From Aquatica leii (Eukaryota > Arthropoda > Insecta > Coleoptera > Lampyridae), in the NCBI GenBank assembly GCA_035610365.1, contig CM069435.1, positions 65,655,389-65,719,388 on the forward strand: a stretch of DNA of 64,000 nucleotides, in the 5' to 3' direction. Every line of letters starts with the position of its first letter. Within the stretch, counting starts at the first letter, position 1. Shown here piece by piece: positions 22,846 to 34,291 of this stretch. The notes beneath the pieces were generated by a model. That model worked only from the letters and a program-made list of their open reading frames with translations, searched no databases and was not told where the DNA came from. The position numbers were made by a program, and so were the translations under genes.

Positions 22846-25800
22846 ATAAAATATAATTATAAATTAACTGTTAACTGTTTTAAAATATACCCAAATATAA
22901 ATTTTTTTTATTTTTAAGGAATTATTAGGATAGTTATTTATTTATACAGAGAATGTAATGTATTTATTTTAGTTATGTAATTAACCTTAACACCTAAACG
23001 GTACAATTAAGGTACTTGATTATATATATAATATTTAGAAAATTTTAATTTAACTAAGTATTAACGTGAGTGACTAGTCAACAAAAAGGCATTAAGCATA
23101 TTTATGTTCAGTTACTTTTTATTAAAAAAATTAACTTACTGTATTTCTTTTGATGTGTTATAAATTTTTTTAAAAATAATATTATTTTTTACTTATTAGT
23201 AGATTTGTACACCGTTTGTGATTACTGCAAAATACGTTTATTTATTTTAGTGACTATTATAATTCAAAAAAATAGTTTCTTTAATTTTTTTCTATTAAAT
23301 ATGTATGTTAAAAGTGTATTAACTTTTATATGTGATGTTGGGAAACTTGGAGTAATTTCTATGAGCATTTACGTTTTTGCACAACAATGAATTACTTAAT
23401 ATATAAAAATAAGAAAATTGTTGCACAAGTTAAAGAATTCTAGTATAAATATTTTTTTATTGCGTATGCACCGATACACATTTTCTAGTAGTGAGTAGTT
23501 TTTAAATCACTTTAATTACATCATTGATCAATCAGACAACTAATGCTAAGTAAATTCAATTGTTCAAGTGTTTATGATATTAACAAAAACAGTTCATATT
23601 TTTTATGTAATAAATAATAATAATAATGCTCTTAACTAATTGTTTCATGAATTACTTTTCATTGTTCCTAAATTCCGAGATAGCTATCATTTTTTTAATG
23701 TATTTTTTGTAAATTTCCAACTTTCACTTTCCTTTACATTTATTTTGTATTATTAATGTTTTATGTTATAAACATATTTATTTGGCTAGTCTAATTGTCG
23801 ACTAATACAAAATTTTTGTTTGTTTTTCTTAAAATCTTCTTTATTAATGTAGTAATTTTTTTAACTTATTTGGAAATACCGCAAATACCTGCACGCGACG
23901 TATTCATTTATTATGGTGTATAGTACAGTATTATAACAAGGAAAAGAAAGGGTAAGCAATCCACCTATTATAGATTAGTCGATATGTTGCAAAGAATAAG
24001 TATTGGTGCTCTTAGATAATACATATCTGTATATTAATATAGATACCGCAACTATAACTATATTTCTAAGATAGCAGAGACCAACTAAAATGCTCAGTTT
24101 TTCTATGACTTGCTTGATTATTTATGTACTGCACTCACTCTGTGCCCTTGAGATAAATTTAAAATATAGATTCAAAATCAGATAAAAAGTGAAAAAATTA
24201 CAGTAATACCGAATTAGACATTTATAGGGTTACAAAAGCTACACAGCGATAGAAGCGTAGGTAATTTTATAGTCAAGAAAGGAATAGTGATAAATATGCA
24301 CGTTGCACATGTTTGAAACAGTATCTGATAAATTTTCTAATGGCATAGGGCACTGGGCACGTGTCCCCTCTTAACATGTATACAAAGAGCACGAATAGAA
24401 GTTCACCAAACCAACGTAAAAGTTTGGCTTAGGCTTGAAAGTCAACTTTTTAAAAAATAAAAGCTTGACTTGCTTTTCAAGCTTTATCGAGTTTTTTCAA
24501 AATTGTTCTTGCTGCTTCCGCAAAAGTAGTCTATAACCTTGAAACACGTACCCCGCTCGTGTTACTGCTCACTATCGCAATATAAACAATTACCCGACTG
24601 GTACCATAGCTTATCTCACAACTTCGAACTTAAGTGAAGGAACAACGCGTCTAGTAAACCAAGTGAAATGTAATCCGCGTTTGTACGTGGGAGTAATAAA
24701 AGGATTAATAAATAAACCCAAATTCATACATTTACTTAACTATCTATTTATTAATTTGATAATAAGAAATACACTATAAACATTTTATCGTTATAGAAAT
24801 AGTAGATTTATTTACGAATGGTAGACAGGGTAATAGACAGAGTATTCAAGATGCGAGATTTGAAAGTGTATACTTGATGACGTGTTCTCGCTTGATTTCT
24901 GATTGAGCCAGAGTTATGAGGTAACCTAGTATACATAGTGTTTCTGATAAACAATTATAAACGTAAGAAAAATTTTTCATGTAGGGTTAGATAAAAATTT
25001 TACCTTCAAAGGTTCAGTATGTTACAAGTTTTAGCTGGTTACGAACCTGCACGGCCAGCTCTCAACAGTCGGAGAGAGGGTAGGGTTCCTAGAGAAGATT
25101 GAAAAAAATAATTAAGGGCGCCAGAGCCTATCCAAAGTCAGTTTCTGCTTGCTCACCACAGAAATGGTAATAAACTTGTAACTATGATGTTAAGTTCGTA
25201 ACTGCTGAAAGAAACGAATAAAAGAGAAAAACTAAATCGTTAATAACAATGGTGCTTTAATTACTCTATCACGATAAATATAATAAGAATTAAATAGTCA
25301 AATCTGAGTAGGTACTAGCGAGAATATACAAAATCGAATCACAGTAAGATAGGCAACTTACATGACATAAGTGAAGAACATGTCTACGAATAGTTCGCAG
25401 TAAATATCGTTTACATAATTAGAAATATGGCAGTAACGACAATAAGGCAAAATAATTAGTATAACATTAACATTAAATTATCACAATAAATAAGCATAAA
25501 CAGCATACGTAGTATAAGCAAATTTACTAACTAATGATATTACTATTACGATAATCAGTCCGAAGTTATGATTATTATAAGTTTCGTGAGAAACCTCGTT
25601 GACGACGAAAGAAAATTTATAAAAAACACTTACCACCAAATACAGGTGTTCCTTTTATGCGGAGGAAGCGCTCCCTTCGACACGTACCCTGTAATTAATT
25701 TTAATTGCAAATCGTGTCAACCTAATAGCTCACGAAATCCAAATCTACAAAGTCATTACTTAAATTTTAAAATGTACACAAACACAAACCGAACGTCGGA

Positions 25801-26999
25801 TGCTGTTATACCCTTTTCTATGATTTAGTTAATTCCAACAGTAGGCCTTATAAATATTTAGAATCGTTCCAACACAATATTCGTCGAGGGTTATCTCTCG
25901 TCTTTCGGTATCGGATAGAATTCATGGGCCAGATGGAGGTAAGAATAGCCGGTGACGATACAAATATCCCACGATTGTAACGAAGTCACACAATTTCCCT
26001 GATGGGCTTTAAATTATAGCCAGAATGCCCTGATTTATTAGGTGGTACATGGGGCTAACCAAAAAGACATAAAAATTACTTTTAATTACAGAAAGAAATA
26101 AAATTACTTACGCTGCGGAAGTAAATTAGTTAATTAAAGAAACTACATAATTTCCATCGTGTCCCTAACACGTGGATGATTTTAGAGAACGAACTTTCAC
26201 TCACGCAGCCCGGGATGTTACCAGTTACAATGTTAAAGGTAAAATGTCGGAGAAGACACCGGATGCGCAATACAAAGTGACCAACGAACCCGATAGATGG
26301 CGTCAAGAAATATCAAAAGCAATTTTTAATTAAGTTGATATACAGGGTAATGCAATATTTAAATTTATGCACGTAACAAGTATAAAATGACCTATTTTGA
26401 GATATTTGCATTTATAGTTTTCGGCCCGGTTTAGTCTATTTAAATAAGTTTAGATTGATTTTTGGTTTAAACTATGATTTAAACCACGTGATAAATACTG
26501 TGTGGTCCGTATTTTACAATGTGTCAATTAATGTTTTTTTTACTTTTCCGTCATCTACAAAATAAATTGGAAGTTTAAATAAATAATATATAAATTATTA
26601 ATAACAGGCATCACGGTGAGTCAGGGCTATCCATACAGGTTTATACAGGAACGCAATAGAGCCGATACCTGCACCAACTAGTCTATAATATAAACTATAA
26701 AAAAAGTCGTGCATTTAATTAACAATTTAATTCTGTGCTATGCGTGATGTAAAGTGCATACAACAAATTTTCCTAGTATTGGACAAAAAAAGTATAACTT
26801 TGTATTGTTACGCAGATAGCATACTTTCGTTACAAAAGTATGTTTGAGTAAAATTTAACTCTTTTTAATTTAAATTTATTTAATCAAAGTTATACTCTAG
26901 TTTAAGTTGATTAAAAAAATTATTTATCACAGTGATCAGTCCAGTAATCCCTTACCATTAATTAAGAATTCTTTTTTTATTAAAAACTTAAAAACGGAT
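22846..26999. other. Long non-coding stretch with a GC-richer patch
   Basis: 22846-24300 is AT-rich with nothing recognised. 24330-26330 is visibly GC-richer, with a GGGCGCCAGAGCC stretch near 25117 and a CCCGGGATG near 26208. It could be LTR or other element leader DNA, but I find no paired LTR, domain or ORF. The 86-codon frame at 25568-25828 is not recognisable. The region after 26350 is AT-rich again. Confidence 0.35.
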
Positions 27000-27480
27000 T
27001 ATTATTATTATTATTAAGTTTTTCTAACCCAGATGTGTTTCTAAAGAATATATTATTGTTTCTGTAAAAAAGTTAGACATATTGGGTTTCATAATTTAAT
27101 ATATTGTATCCTAAAAATCATAATTTACTATTTTATATTTCTCTTTACTTCCACGAATAACTAAATCCGCGAATGTATATTACAGTATTATTATATTCTG
27201 TTAATTAATTATTGAATGACTTATTTTTCTTGAAAAATTAATTGGTACTCAATGAGTACCTACACAATATGTGACAATTATATCTAATTTTATCCTTACA
27301 TATCAAGAGAGCGTTATATTGCAGCATTCTATTACAAAGAAATTATAATTAACAGTGGTTTGTTGCAAATAAAAATTTTGATATATATATTTTCTTATAC
27401 ATTTTTGGGTCACTTTTTTTTCAGATAACAGTATGAGTGAGCCGAGATATGCAACAATAGTTTAGCTTAAAAAAATTTAC
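27000..27480 (-). repeat. Dispersed repeat, copy 2 (inverted partner at 11500-11970)
   Basis: Reverse complement of the repeat at 11500-11970, with the same landmarks in reverse order (GATGTGTTTCT, AAATCCGCGAAT, ATTACTGTATTA-type, GGTACTC/TACCTACACAATATGTG, AACAGTGGTTTGTTG, GAGCCGAGATAT). It ends where the Penelope-like coding remnant begins. A trinucleotide ATT run lies at its outer edge (27000-27017). Confidence 0.6.
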
Positions 27481-28640
27481 GAACTACCAAAATTTCATAA
27501 AAAACAATAATCAACTACGACCTATAGGTTCAACTTGCCCCAATCCGTTAAAATTTCTTTCAAAAATAATTTCAAATGTGACTACCAAAAATTAATTTAG
27601 CATAAAAAATTCATAATCATTTAAAGATAATATTAGCAATTTAAAGAACCCAAATCAGCACATTATTTATTCTTTTGACATAGTATTCATATATACTAAT
27701 ATATCTCATAACCCAGTAATTAATTCTATCAACCAGAACGGGAAAAACATACGTCAATACCAAAAAAAGAATTTATTACAGCCATTAACTTAATATTAAA
27801 CTCAACTATCTTTACTTACAAAAATTTAATTTATAAACAATTTCAAGATTTAGCAGTGGGTCAACTAATTTCATGAACTATAGCAGATCGGTGATCAGGA
27901 AAATATAGTACTAAACAACTTTCGAAACATCACTTTTTATCAAAGATATGTCAATGACATTTTAATTATATTACATAAAAATAAAGTTTTAAATTTACTT
28001 CAAAAGTTCAACAATATTCATCTTTTGTAAAAATTCACTCATGAAATAGAAAAAAAAACAATAAAATATTTTTCTTAGATTAAACAATATTGCATAATAC
28101 CAATGGTACTATTTATACCAATTAGTATAAAAAAGAAATTAAAACAGATGAACACAAATTATAAATCAATAATAATAATAATAATAATAATTTCTTATAA
28201 AAAATCAGTAATTTACAGTTTAGTAGATCGTGCCATGAAATTATCTTTAAAACAATATTAATATTATTAAAAGCATACTACTTTATAACAATCTCATTTC
28301 AAAACACTGACACTTTAAAAACAAAATTATTTACAAAATTAAAATATCCCACTCCGTTACTTTACAAATCAAACGTTATTTATAGTAAATAATGTTTGAA
28401 TCTTGCTCTATCGTTTACATTGGACAAACTAAGCAATTAATAAAAAAAAAACGTATGTATCAACATAAAAATTCTGTAAAAAATTATTACATGTCTCAAG
28501 CCAATAATAAAATTGCATTAGTAGAACATTCATTTAACATAAACCAAAGTTTCAAACATTCTACATAATGAAACTAATTTAAACAATAAACTTTTTAGAA
28601 ATGCTTGAGATTAAAAAAAAATAAATGTTTAATAAATTAC
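27480..28640 (+). pseudogene. Degraded Penelope-like element, RT plus GIY-YIG
   Basis: Plus-strand traces in order: LPKFHKNNNQLRPIGS near 27485 (the LPKIHK..RPI block), NPNQHIIYSFDIVFIYTNI near 27645 (RT motif A, Asp kept in SFD), ISWTIADR near 27870, YVNDILIILHKNK near 27945 (motif C YVDD with Asp changed to Asn), LLQKFNNIH and FTHEIEK, then a GIY-YIG trace IVYIGQTKQLIKKKRMYQH near 28420-28490 and ALVEHSFNIN. Gene order RT then GIY-YIG is diagnostic of Penelope-like elements. Heavily frameshifted and inactive. Confidence 0.8.
28168..28190. repeat. AAT microsatellite
   Basis: Short uninterrupted run of AAT units inside the Penelope-like remnant. Confidence 0.8.
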
Positions 28641-29289
28641 CGTAGTGACATTATAAATAAAAGTAATATTTATTTCAAAATCATTAACTAGTAAAATATT
28701 AATTATTAAAATACAAATAAATAACATTCAAAATAATATTACTTTCTTCCTCCTAAAATCAATATTTATTTTAATAGTTTATCATGTTCGCATAGTTAAC
28801 ATTAACCTTGACATGCATGTGTAGTACCCTAATAGATTTTAAGCTATACAGTTGGCATTATTATTAATAATAGAAGCTATATAAAAAATTTACAAAACTT
28901 TATTTTCATGTAGGAAGGTAAAAATTCCGTCCATTAATAAATAATTGGATTGTTGGTATATAAAAAAAAATTAGGTAAGTCGTTATGTTGTTTATGCATA
29001 TTCGATTGGATTGCAATTTAGCATTCACCATTATATTAAAAAAAAAATATAAAATAACCATTTGTAATTAAACGGCGTATGTTATCCTTAATATTAAATA
29101 TCAACTTCATGATAATTTATTTGTAATTTTTGCAGATTTTGAAAAAGCACTCATAATTCACATGTTCCTCGGAAATTAATAAAAAACTCAAATAGTTGTG
29201 TAATTTCAATTACTCCTCCAGAAATAAAGAATAAAGATTTAACGTTTTTCCAAACAATCAAAGAAAAATATTTGAAAACTCCTAGGGAC
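28641..29289. other. AT-rich spacer
   Basis: Nothing recognised between the Penelope-like remnant and the hAT pseudogene. Confidence 0.4.
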
Positions 29290-30094
29290 ATCTAAGAGAG
29301 ATGAAGATGGACTGCGTGCTTCTTATAATATTTCTTTAATGATTGCAAAGTCCGGAAAGCCGCATACATATTGGTGAATAACTTATTTTACCAGCTGTTA
29401 GTGAGATAATACGCACCGTGTTGCACAAACCTGCTTTCGATATTAATAAAAAGAACTCCACTGAGTAATAATACTGTATGAAGTAGGATCGACGAAATGA
29501 CTCAGTATGTAGAAAACTCTTTATGTGACTACTGAAAACATCTGAATTCTCTATACAGCTTGACCAGTCAACATTACCAAGAAACGAAGCTTTACTTTTA
29601 GCTTATGTGAGATTTGTAAAAGAAGAAAAACTTTTCCCAGAATTGATATTTGTTAAATGTATGGAAACTGTTAGAGAAACCAAACCTTTTTTACTGAATT
29701 GAAAAAATATCATTTCCGTTGCTACTAACGGTGCTCCGGCAATGGAAGAACGACACCGAGGATTTCTGGCATTCGTGTCATTCATCGACATCATTTGGTC
29801 GCAAAAAACCTTAGTAAACGTTTGCATAAGTCACTACATTATGTCATTAGAGCACCTAATAAAATCAATAAGAGTACCTTAAATGCGAGATTTTTTGCTC
29901 AACTTTGTTTGGAAAATGATGATGAGTATAATCGTTTCCTACTTAACACAGAAGTAGGTTGGTTATCTAAAAAAGTTTTGACTATGAAAAGGTGTCCGTG
30001 GGCCAAAAGAGTTTGGGAACCACTTAACCATAAAAATAAACATATTTACTTTTTAAAACGTTATACAAAGCAATTCACGCTGACTGGTACATAA
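29290..30094 (+). pseudogene. hAT transposase-derived pseudogene (SCAND3/ZBED5-like)
   Basis: Traces in order: GLRASYNISLMIAKSGKPHT near 29308, MTQYVENSLC-type sequence near 29500, FSIQLDQSTLPRNEALLLAY near 29540 with VRFVKEEKLFPELIF, then ATNGAPAMEERHRGFLAF near 29715 (ATDGAPSM block, Asp to Asn), and an open stretch 29795-30094 with HRLVAKNLSKRLHKSLHYVI, NARFFAQLCLEND and LLNTEVGWLSKKVL. This order matches SCAND3/ZBED5-type proteins, which derive from hAT transposases. Several stops and frame changes; the C-terminal dimerisation domain is absent, so it is truncated. No TIRs seen. Confidence 0.85.
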
Positions 30095-30351
30095 ACCATC
30101 TCTGAACAATGAAAGATCCTTAAGTTTTGTAATTTTAGGCAATCCAAAATCTATTCAGTGCCGTAACATTTGCAAGTAGTATCATCGTTTTTATTTTAAA
30201 TGATATACCCTATATGGTATTTATTATTTCAATGCTGCAAATTATTTGAGCTAAGTTTTATAAAGACTGTCTTATAGTGTCATTTGATAACATCATCAAC
30301 GTATCAAAGTAGAAAAATGGGAATGAAGTTTAAGTTGCTGGTAACCGAAGT

Positions 30352-30453
30352 TAACAAATTATGCATAGTTAGGTTAGCAAGGATAGGATAGGAAAAAAGA
30401 GATGCAATCTGTTTTCTCCTATCCTTGCTAACCTAACTATGTACAATTTGTTA
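30352..30453. repeat. Strong 102 bp hairpin, 37 bp arms
   Basis: Arms 30352-30388 and 30417-30453 are inverted copies matching at 35 of 37 positions (core CATAGTTAGGTTAGCAAGG), around a 28 nt A/G-rich loop. No coding sequence. It could be a palindromic micro-transposon, a miRNA-like or small-RNA precursor, or a fold-back scar. Arm identity this high beside such decayed neighbours suggests it is recent or constrained. Confidence 0.8.
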
Positions 30454-31362
30454 GGCATTTGATGGGCAAAATCGCAGTACCAAAAACTCTAAACGGCTGC
30501 TTTTATGTGTTGTAAACATCTACAAAATTAGCTTTTTTGTTAAAAGTATAAGGGTAGAAACTTAAAAAAAATACTGAAATAATTACAAAGGCTAGTTGTA
30601 TAGAGGTTCTATAAAATTAGAGAAATTTCTCAGGGGAATGAGCAACCAGCAACACATTTCATTTCGTGTTGCGTTTCTGGTCTGGTCATAAATTTTTCAA
30701 TAACAATATTTATTTTTATATAAAAACTATGTATTTATAAACTAAAGACATATATCTAGGGCCACTTTTTGCAAATAATCGATTGTACGTTTACCATGTG
30801 CCCTCAAAATTCGCTTAAAATTGCCTAAAATTGCTTCGTTTTCTACCCATTTTTTTATTTTTGGCTTCAAAACTACACACAATGTATTAATACGACTATA
30901 CAGCAAACATTTGTAATTATTTAAGTTTTTTCTCATAACATCGAATTTGTTTTTATTTTTAGAGTATAATTTTGGTTTTAATTTTGAGTATTTTGGTTAA
31001 CATGTGGAGGTCATCGACATACAGTAAGTCAGATAATTGTCGTTTTATATTTTTAATTTCGCTGTTAAGGTTGAACAAACGCCAATAAGAGACATATATT
31101 TCAATATTAAGAACTGAGCGTTTGAATTGATTAATAGTTGAATTAAGTTTATTATTATTCTAAGTAACGCTTACTGTTTTATAATTTTAAAAAAGAAAAC
31201 TTTTATTGTTATACTTAATTAACTTTATGGTGAGATCTTGAGTGTGTTTACTACTTTGTATGTGTTGTGATTGTAGTTCGTCTAAATTTTCTCGTGCCAT
31301 GATGTTTGGTGAACCCGCAAGATGTTGCGTGCCACTATAATTCATGAATGGTAGAACAAATC
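30454..31362. other. AT-rich spacer
   Basis: One 64-codon minus-strand frame (30742-30936) is Lys/Leu-rich and unrecognised. No other features. Confidence 0.4.
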
Positions 31363-31453
31363 GAAAGGTTCGCCTCCTGGTAATAGTACTTGAGTTACCT
31401 ATCAAATTAATGTCTTCGTATAGCAGGAAACAAAGAAAAAATGAGTCCAGTTT

Positions 31454-31492
31454 GCGACGTTTTGTGCTTATTATTAACACTTCATCAGACCG
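31454..31492 (-). ncRNA. Hammerhead-like ribozyme motif, left terminus
   Basis: On the minus strand: CUGAUGA (perfect core), stem II with GUGUU pairing AGCAC around an AAUAAUA-type loop, then AAAACGUC where GAAACGUC is expected. The G12 to A change should inactivate it. The layout, with almost no stem III (GAAAC directly followed by GUC), is typical of Penelope-associated hammerheads, which are thought to work as dimers. Confidence 0.7.
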
Positions 31493-31845
31493 CTCCTTCA
31501 TTTGGTAAGAAACACATAAAACAGTGTATAAAAACCTAACAAACATCAAAAACAAGAGTCAATAGAAGAACAAAAAACTAACCAACCGTTAATACGAATT
31601 TGTTTTCATAATTTAAAATTAAAAACACACAATATGTTTTAAAAAACTAACAGGGGTAAACGACAAAATATTAAAACTTAGTACTGAGTCAAAAAGAATA
31701 AACAATGATAATTAAATAATGGCATAATAAACAATAATATAAAAACAAAAAAAAATCACTAAACTAAAAAACACCTTCAATATAGCACTAAATAATAACT
31801 ATATAACTATAACAAATTCTATACGAAATTTAAGTAATGATCTAG

Positions 31846-32190
31846 AAAAATCTGGCCTCATCTATAAAATTGGTTGTAACGATTGTGACAAATATTATAT
31901 CGGCCAGACCAAGCAAAAACTATAAAACCGAATCCAAAATCATAAGTACGACTGTAATAGAAACAACAGTACCAAAACTGCGTTGTGTTTACATCATGTT
32001 CAGCTGCAACACAATTTTAATTTTAACAACCCTACAATCTTAGATTGTAAACCCATTTAAAAAAACAGACTCATTGCATAAATCATATTTATCAACCTAG
32101 ACAATAACAACGTTAATTTCAGAACGGACACTCAAAATCTTAGTTCCGTTTACAATAACCTAATTAAAAAAACAAACATAAAGATCCTGA
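31846..32190 (+). pseudogene. GIY-YIG endonuclease remnant of a Penelope-like element
   Basis: Reads SGLIYKIGCNDCDKYYIGQT from about 31852 (GIY-like LIYKI, CxxC pair and YYIG all intact), then KQKL, a stop, NRIQNHKYDC, ALCLHHVQLQHNFNF and ILDCKPI, with an RLIA..IIFINL trace and a final NIKILN before a stop near 32193. The order matches the endonuclease domain that follows the RT in Penelope-like elements. At least three in-frame stops. The best preserved GIY-YIG motif in the window. Confidence 0.85.
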
Positions 32191-32270
32191 ATTAATATAT
32201 ACAATTACCTAATTTATCTGTAGATAGCTATAAACGATGGTAAATACGTTGAGTTAGTTTAACACCCGCG

Positions 32271-32361
32271 AAATTCAAAATAAGCTTTGACATTGCTCAC
32301 CCCAATGTCCTTTTACGTTGTGGTTTTATCCCGACGAATTTTCAAAGCTTATTTTGAATTT
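32271..32361. repeat. Perfect 19 bp inverted repeat inside the Penelope-like element
   Basis: AAATTCAAAATAAGCTTTG (32271-32289) is exactly complementary to 32343-32361, with a 53 nt loop. It lies between the GIY-YIG stop and the right terminus. Possible 3' UTR structure of the element RNA, or a small nested fold-back element. Confidence 0.8.
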
Positions 32362-32878
32362 TAATCACATAGTAAATTTATACTATGAGATGGCTCTGCC
32401 ATCAAACACTTTTGAATACCTAATTTATCTAATATATACATCCTATACCTAACTTATTTTCTAACTCATGTTCTAACTTAACTAACTTAATTAACTTAAA
32501 TCTAGTGTCTCCGCAATCAAAAAATTGTTTAATGCCTGCTGTCAAATGCACCTTTCACCTTGTGCTAATTCAATTACCAAAAATCCTAATGCCTTCTTCA
32601 TTCTCGTGATGTTGTCTTATCCTTAAGTTTTTTCACAAATATTATTTTATTATGTCATTATTTAATTAGCATTGTTTATTCTTTTTACTTAATGATAAGT
32701 TCTAATATTTTGTCGTTTGCCCCTGTTAGTTTTTTAAAATATATTGTGTGTTTTCAATTTGAAATTATAAAAACAAATTTTTACAATTAGTATTAGTATT
32801 AGTTTCTTACTCTTCTATTGACTATTGTTGTTATTTATACACTGTTTTTATGTGTTTATTACCAAATAAAGAAATGGC

Positions 32879-32914
32879 CTGATAAAGAGCAAATTATAAG
32901 CACGAAACGTCGCA
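32879..32914 (+). ncRNA. Hammerhead-like ribozyme motif, right terminus
   Basis: On the plus strand: CUGAUAA (core G8 changed to A), stem II region GAGCAAAUUAUAAGCAC, then intact GAAACGUCGC. The defect differs from that of the left-terminal copy: here CUGAUGA is damaged and GAAA is intact, whereas at 31454-31492 the reverse holds. Both therefore derive from an intact ancestor. Confidence 0.7.
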
Positions 32915-33013
32915 AATTAACTGTACCAGTTTTTTCCATGTTTCCTCCTATACGAAGGAATCATTAATTTGATCGGTAACCTCAAGTATCTATTATCAGG
33001 AAGCAAATCTTTC

Positions 33014-34079
33014 AATTTAAAATTATGGTTCTGGATTCATTTCTTTCGCTTGCCTTATATTAACAAGTTAATAAAAAAACAAAACATTACTATTAAATGT
33101 AAAAGGTCCAATTCCAAACGGAAATCATACGAACGCTTGAACTCCAACAGTTTTAGAACGAGTTACAAAAAGTTGAAAATTTAGACTGTAGGGAATACGA
33201 TTTTTTTTCATTGTTGCTTAAATATTCTTCAGTAAAAATAGTGCACTGCAGAATACTAAGTTTACCAAAAAATATGTTGCTTTTGTTAGATTTTTTAACG
33301 ATGATTCAATTTTTTTTTCGAGAATGAGACATTGATTAGAACAAACATTTTTTATTCACATGCACATTACTTTTTCGTTTTTAAAAATTTTCTATTCTCA
33401 AGATTGAGTGGAAGAATCTACACGTTATACATCATTCTTTTATGTATGCAGTTAATATCTCCTTAATTAAAAGATTCAAAATAATCATCTACCACAAAAA
33501 CTTTTTTGTAAACTTATTTCAATAAAACAACTGATTTACAGTATGCACGTGTATGCAATTTATACAAGAGTTTTTTTTATCTTTCTCAACAATTTAGAAA
33601 GCAAATTATTACGTATTAATAATAAACTAAAAAATTTCGTTAAAAAATGAAGGAAATGATATTGTGTTGTAATTTAAAACTTCATTAAAAAATAATAAAT
33701 TATTTTAACGTTGTGTTCGAAAGTTTTAAAAACAAAGACTTGATCGTAAAAATGCATTTTTAAAGAAATCGTTTAGTCAAACTAGTAAAAAACGTCTAAT
33801 ATCTAAATTTATTTCCAAAAAGACAAATAATAATTCTGTACAATCCATTAAAGTTTTGAATAGAAAAAAAACGTAAATAAAAAAGAAATTAAACACTTAT
33901 ATAAGAAGCTAAACCACATAAACATAAAACTTTAACTACTGCGATTTACACATCAATGTAAGCTTGGTTATTTAGACTTTGAAATTAGAGATTATACTTA
34001 TAATTATATCTTGTATTGTAATTGCAATTCATAGCAATTTTTGTAAAAAAAGCTCTTTGCTTTAGTAACAATTTATTTA
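33014..34079. other. AT-rich spacer
   Basis: A 71-codon frame (32969-33184) overlaps the element's right terminus and is rich in Lys, Asn and Ser; not recognised. Nothing else seen. Confidence 0.4.
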
Positions 34080-34291
34080 TGATTATAAGCGACTTTCGGC
34101 TTCTTCTACCACTCTGAAGATGCAAGCTGCAATGTCTTGCAAAACGTCAGTTTGTTTGAGTTCACGAACGACAATACGGCAAAGGCCAAGTTCTACTTCT
34201 TGTTTTAGCTCTCAAGGAGAGACTAGGACCAAGCCTAAGTCTGGGTGTTTAATTACGACGCGGTCTAAGCCGAAAGTCGTTTATAATCATC
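34080..34291 (+). mobile_element. 212 bp hairpin-ended element with a hammerhead-like core
   Basis: The ends are inverted copies of 22 bp (34080-34101 and 34270-34291, 21 matches; core CGACTTTCGGCTT). Inside, 34112-34150 holds a hammerhead-like motif. The interior is GC-richer than its surroundings and has no domain. It resembles a Penelope-like terminus of a different family, or a small non-autonomous ribozyme-bearing retroelement. Which one needs comparison with other copies. Confidence 0.6.
34112..34150 (+). ncRNA. Hammerhead-like ribozyme motif in the 212 bp element
   Basis: CUGAAGA (matches CUGANGA), stem II GCAAG pairing CUUGC around a UGCAAUGU-type loop, then AAAACGUCAG where GAAACGUC is expected. 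As at 31454-31492, the only core defect is G12 to A. Confidence 0.65.

Larger units (their letters stand above)
31363..33013 (+). mobile_element. Penelope-like element with inverted ribozyme-bearing termini
   Basis: A left terminus (about 31363-31570) and right terminus (about 32811-33013) are inverted copies of about 200 bp. Shared landmarks: CTTCTATTGACT, TATACACTGTTTTTATGTG, a hammerhead-like core, CTATACGAAG, ATTAATTTGAT and the outer GCCTCCTGGTAAT/ATTATCAGGAAGC. Between them lies a GIY-YIG remnant (31846-32190, plus strand) and a hairpin at 32271-32361. No RT is present, so this is an internally deleted element of 1.65 kb. Terminal repeats in inverted orientation are known for some Penelope-like insertions. 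Confidence 0.75.

Noticed and set aside
25568-25828. 86-codon ORF in the GC-richer patch
   Set aside because: No recognisable domain, signal peptide or start context.
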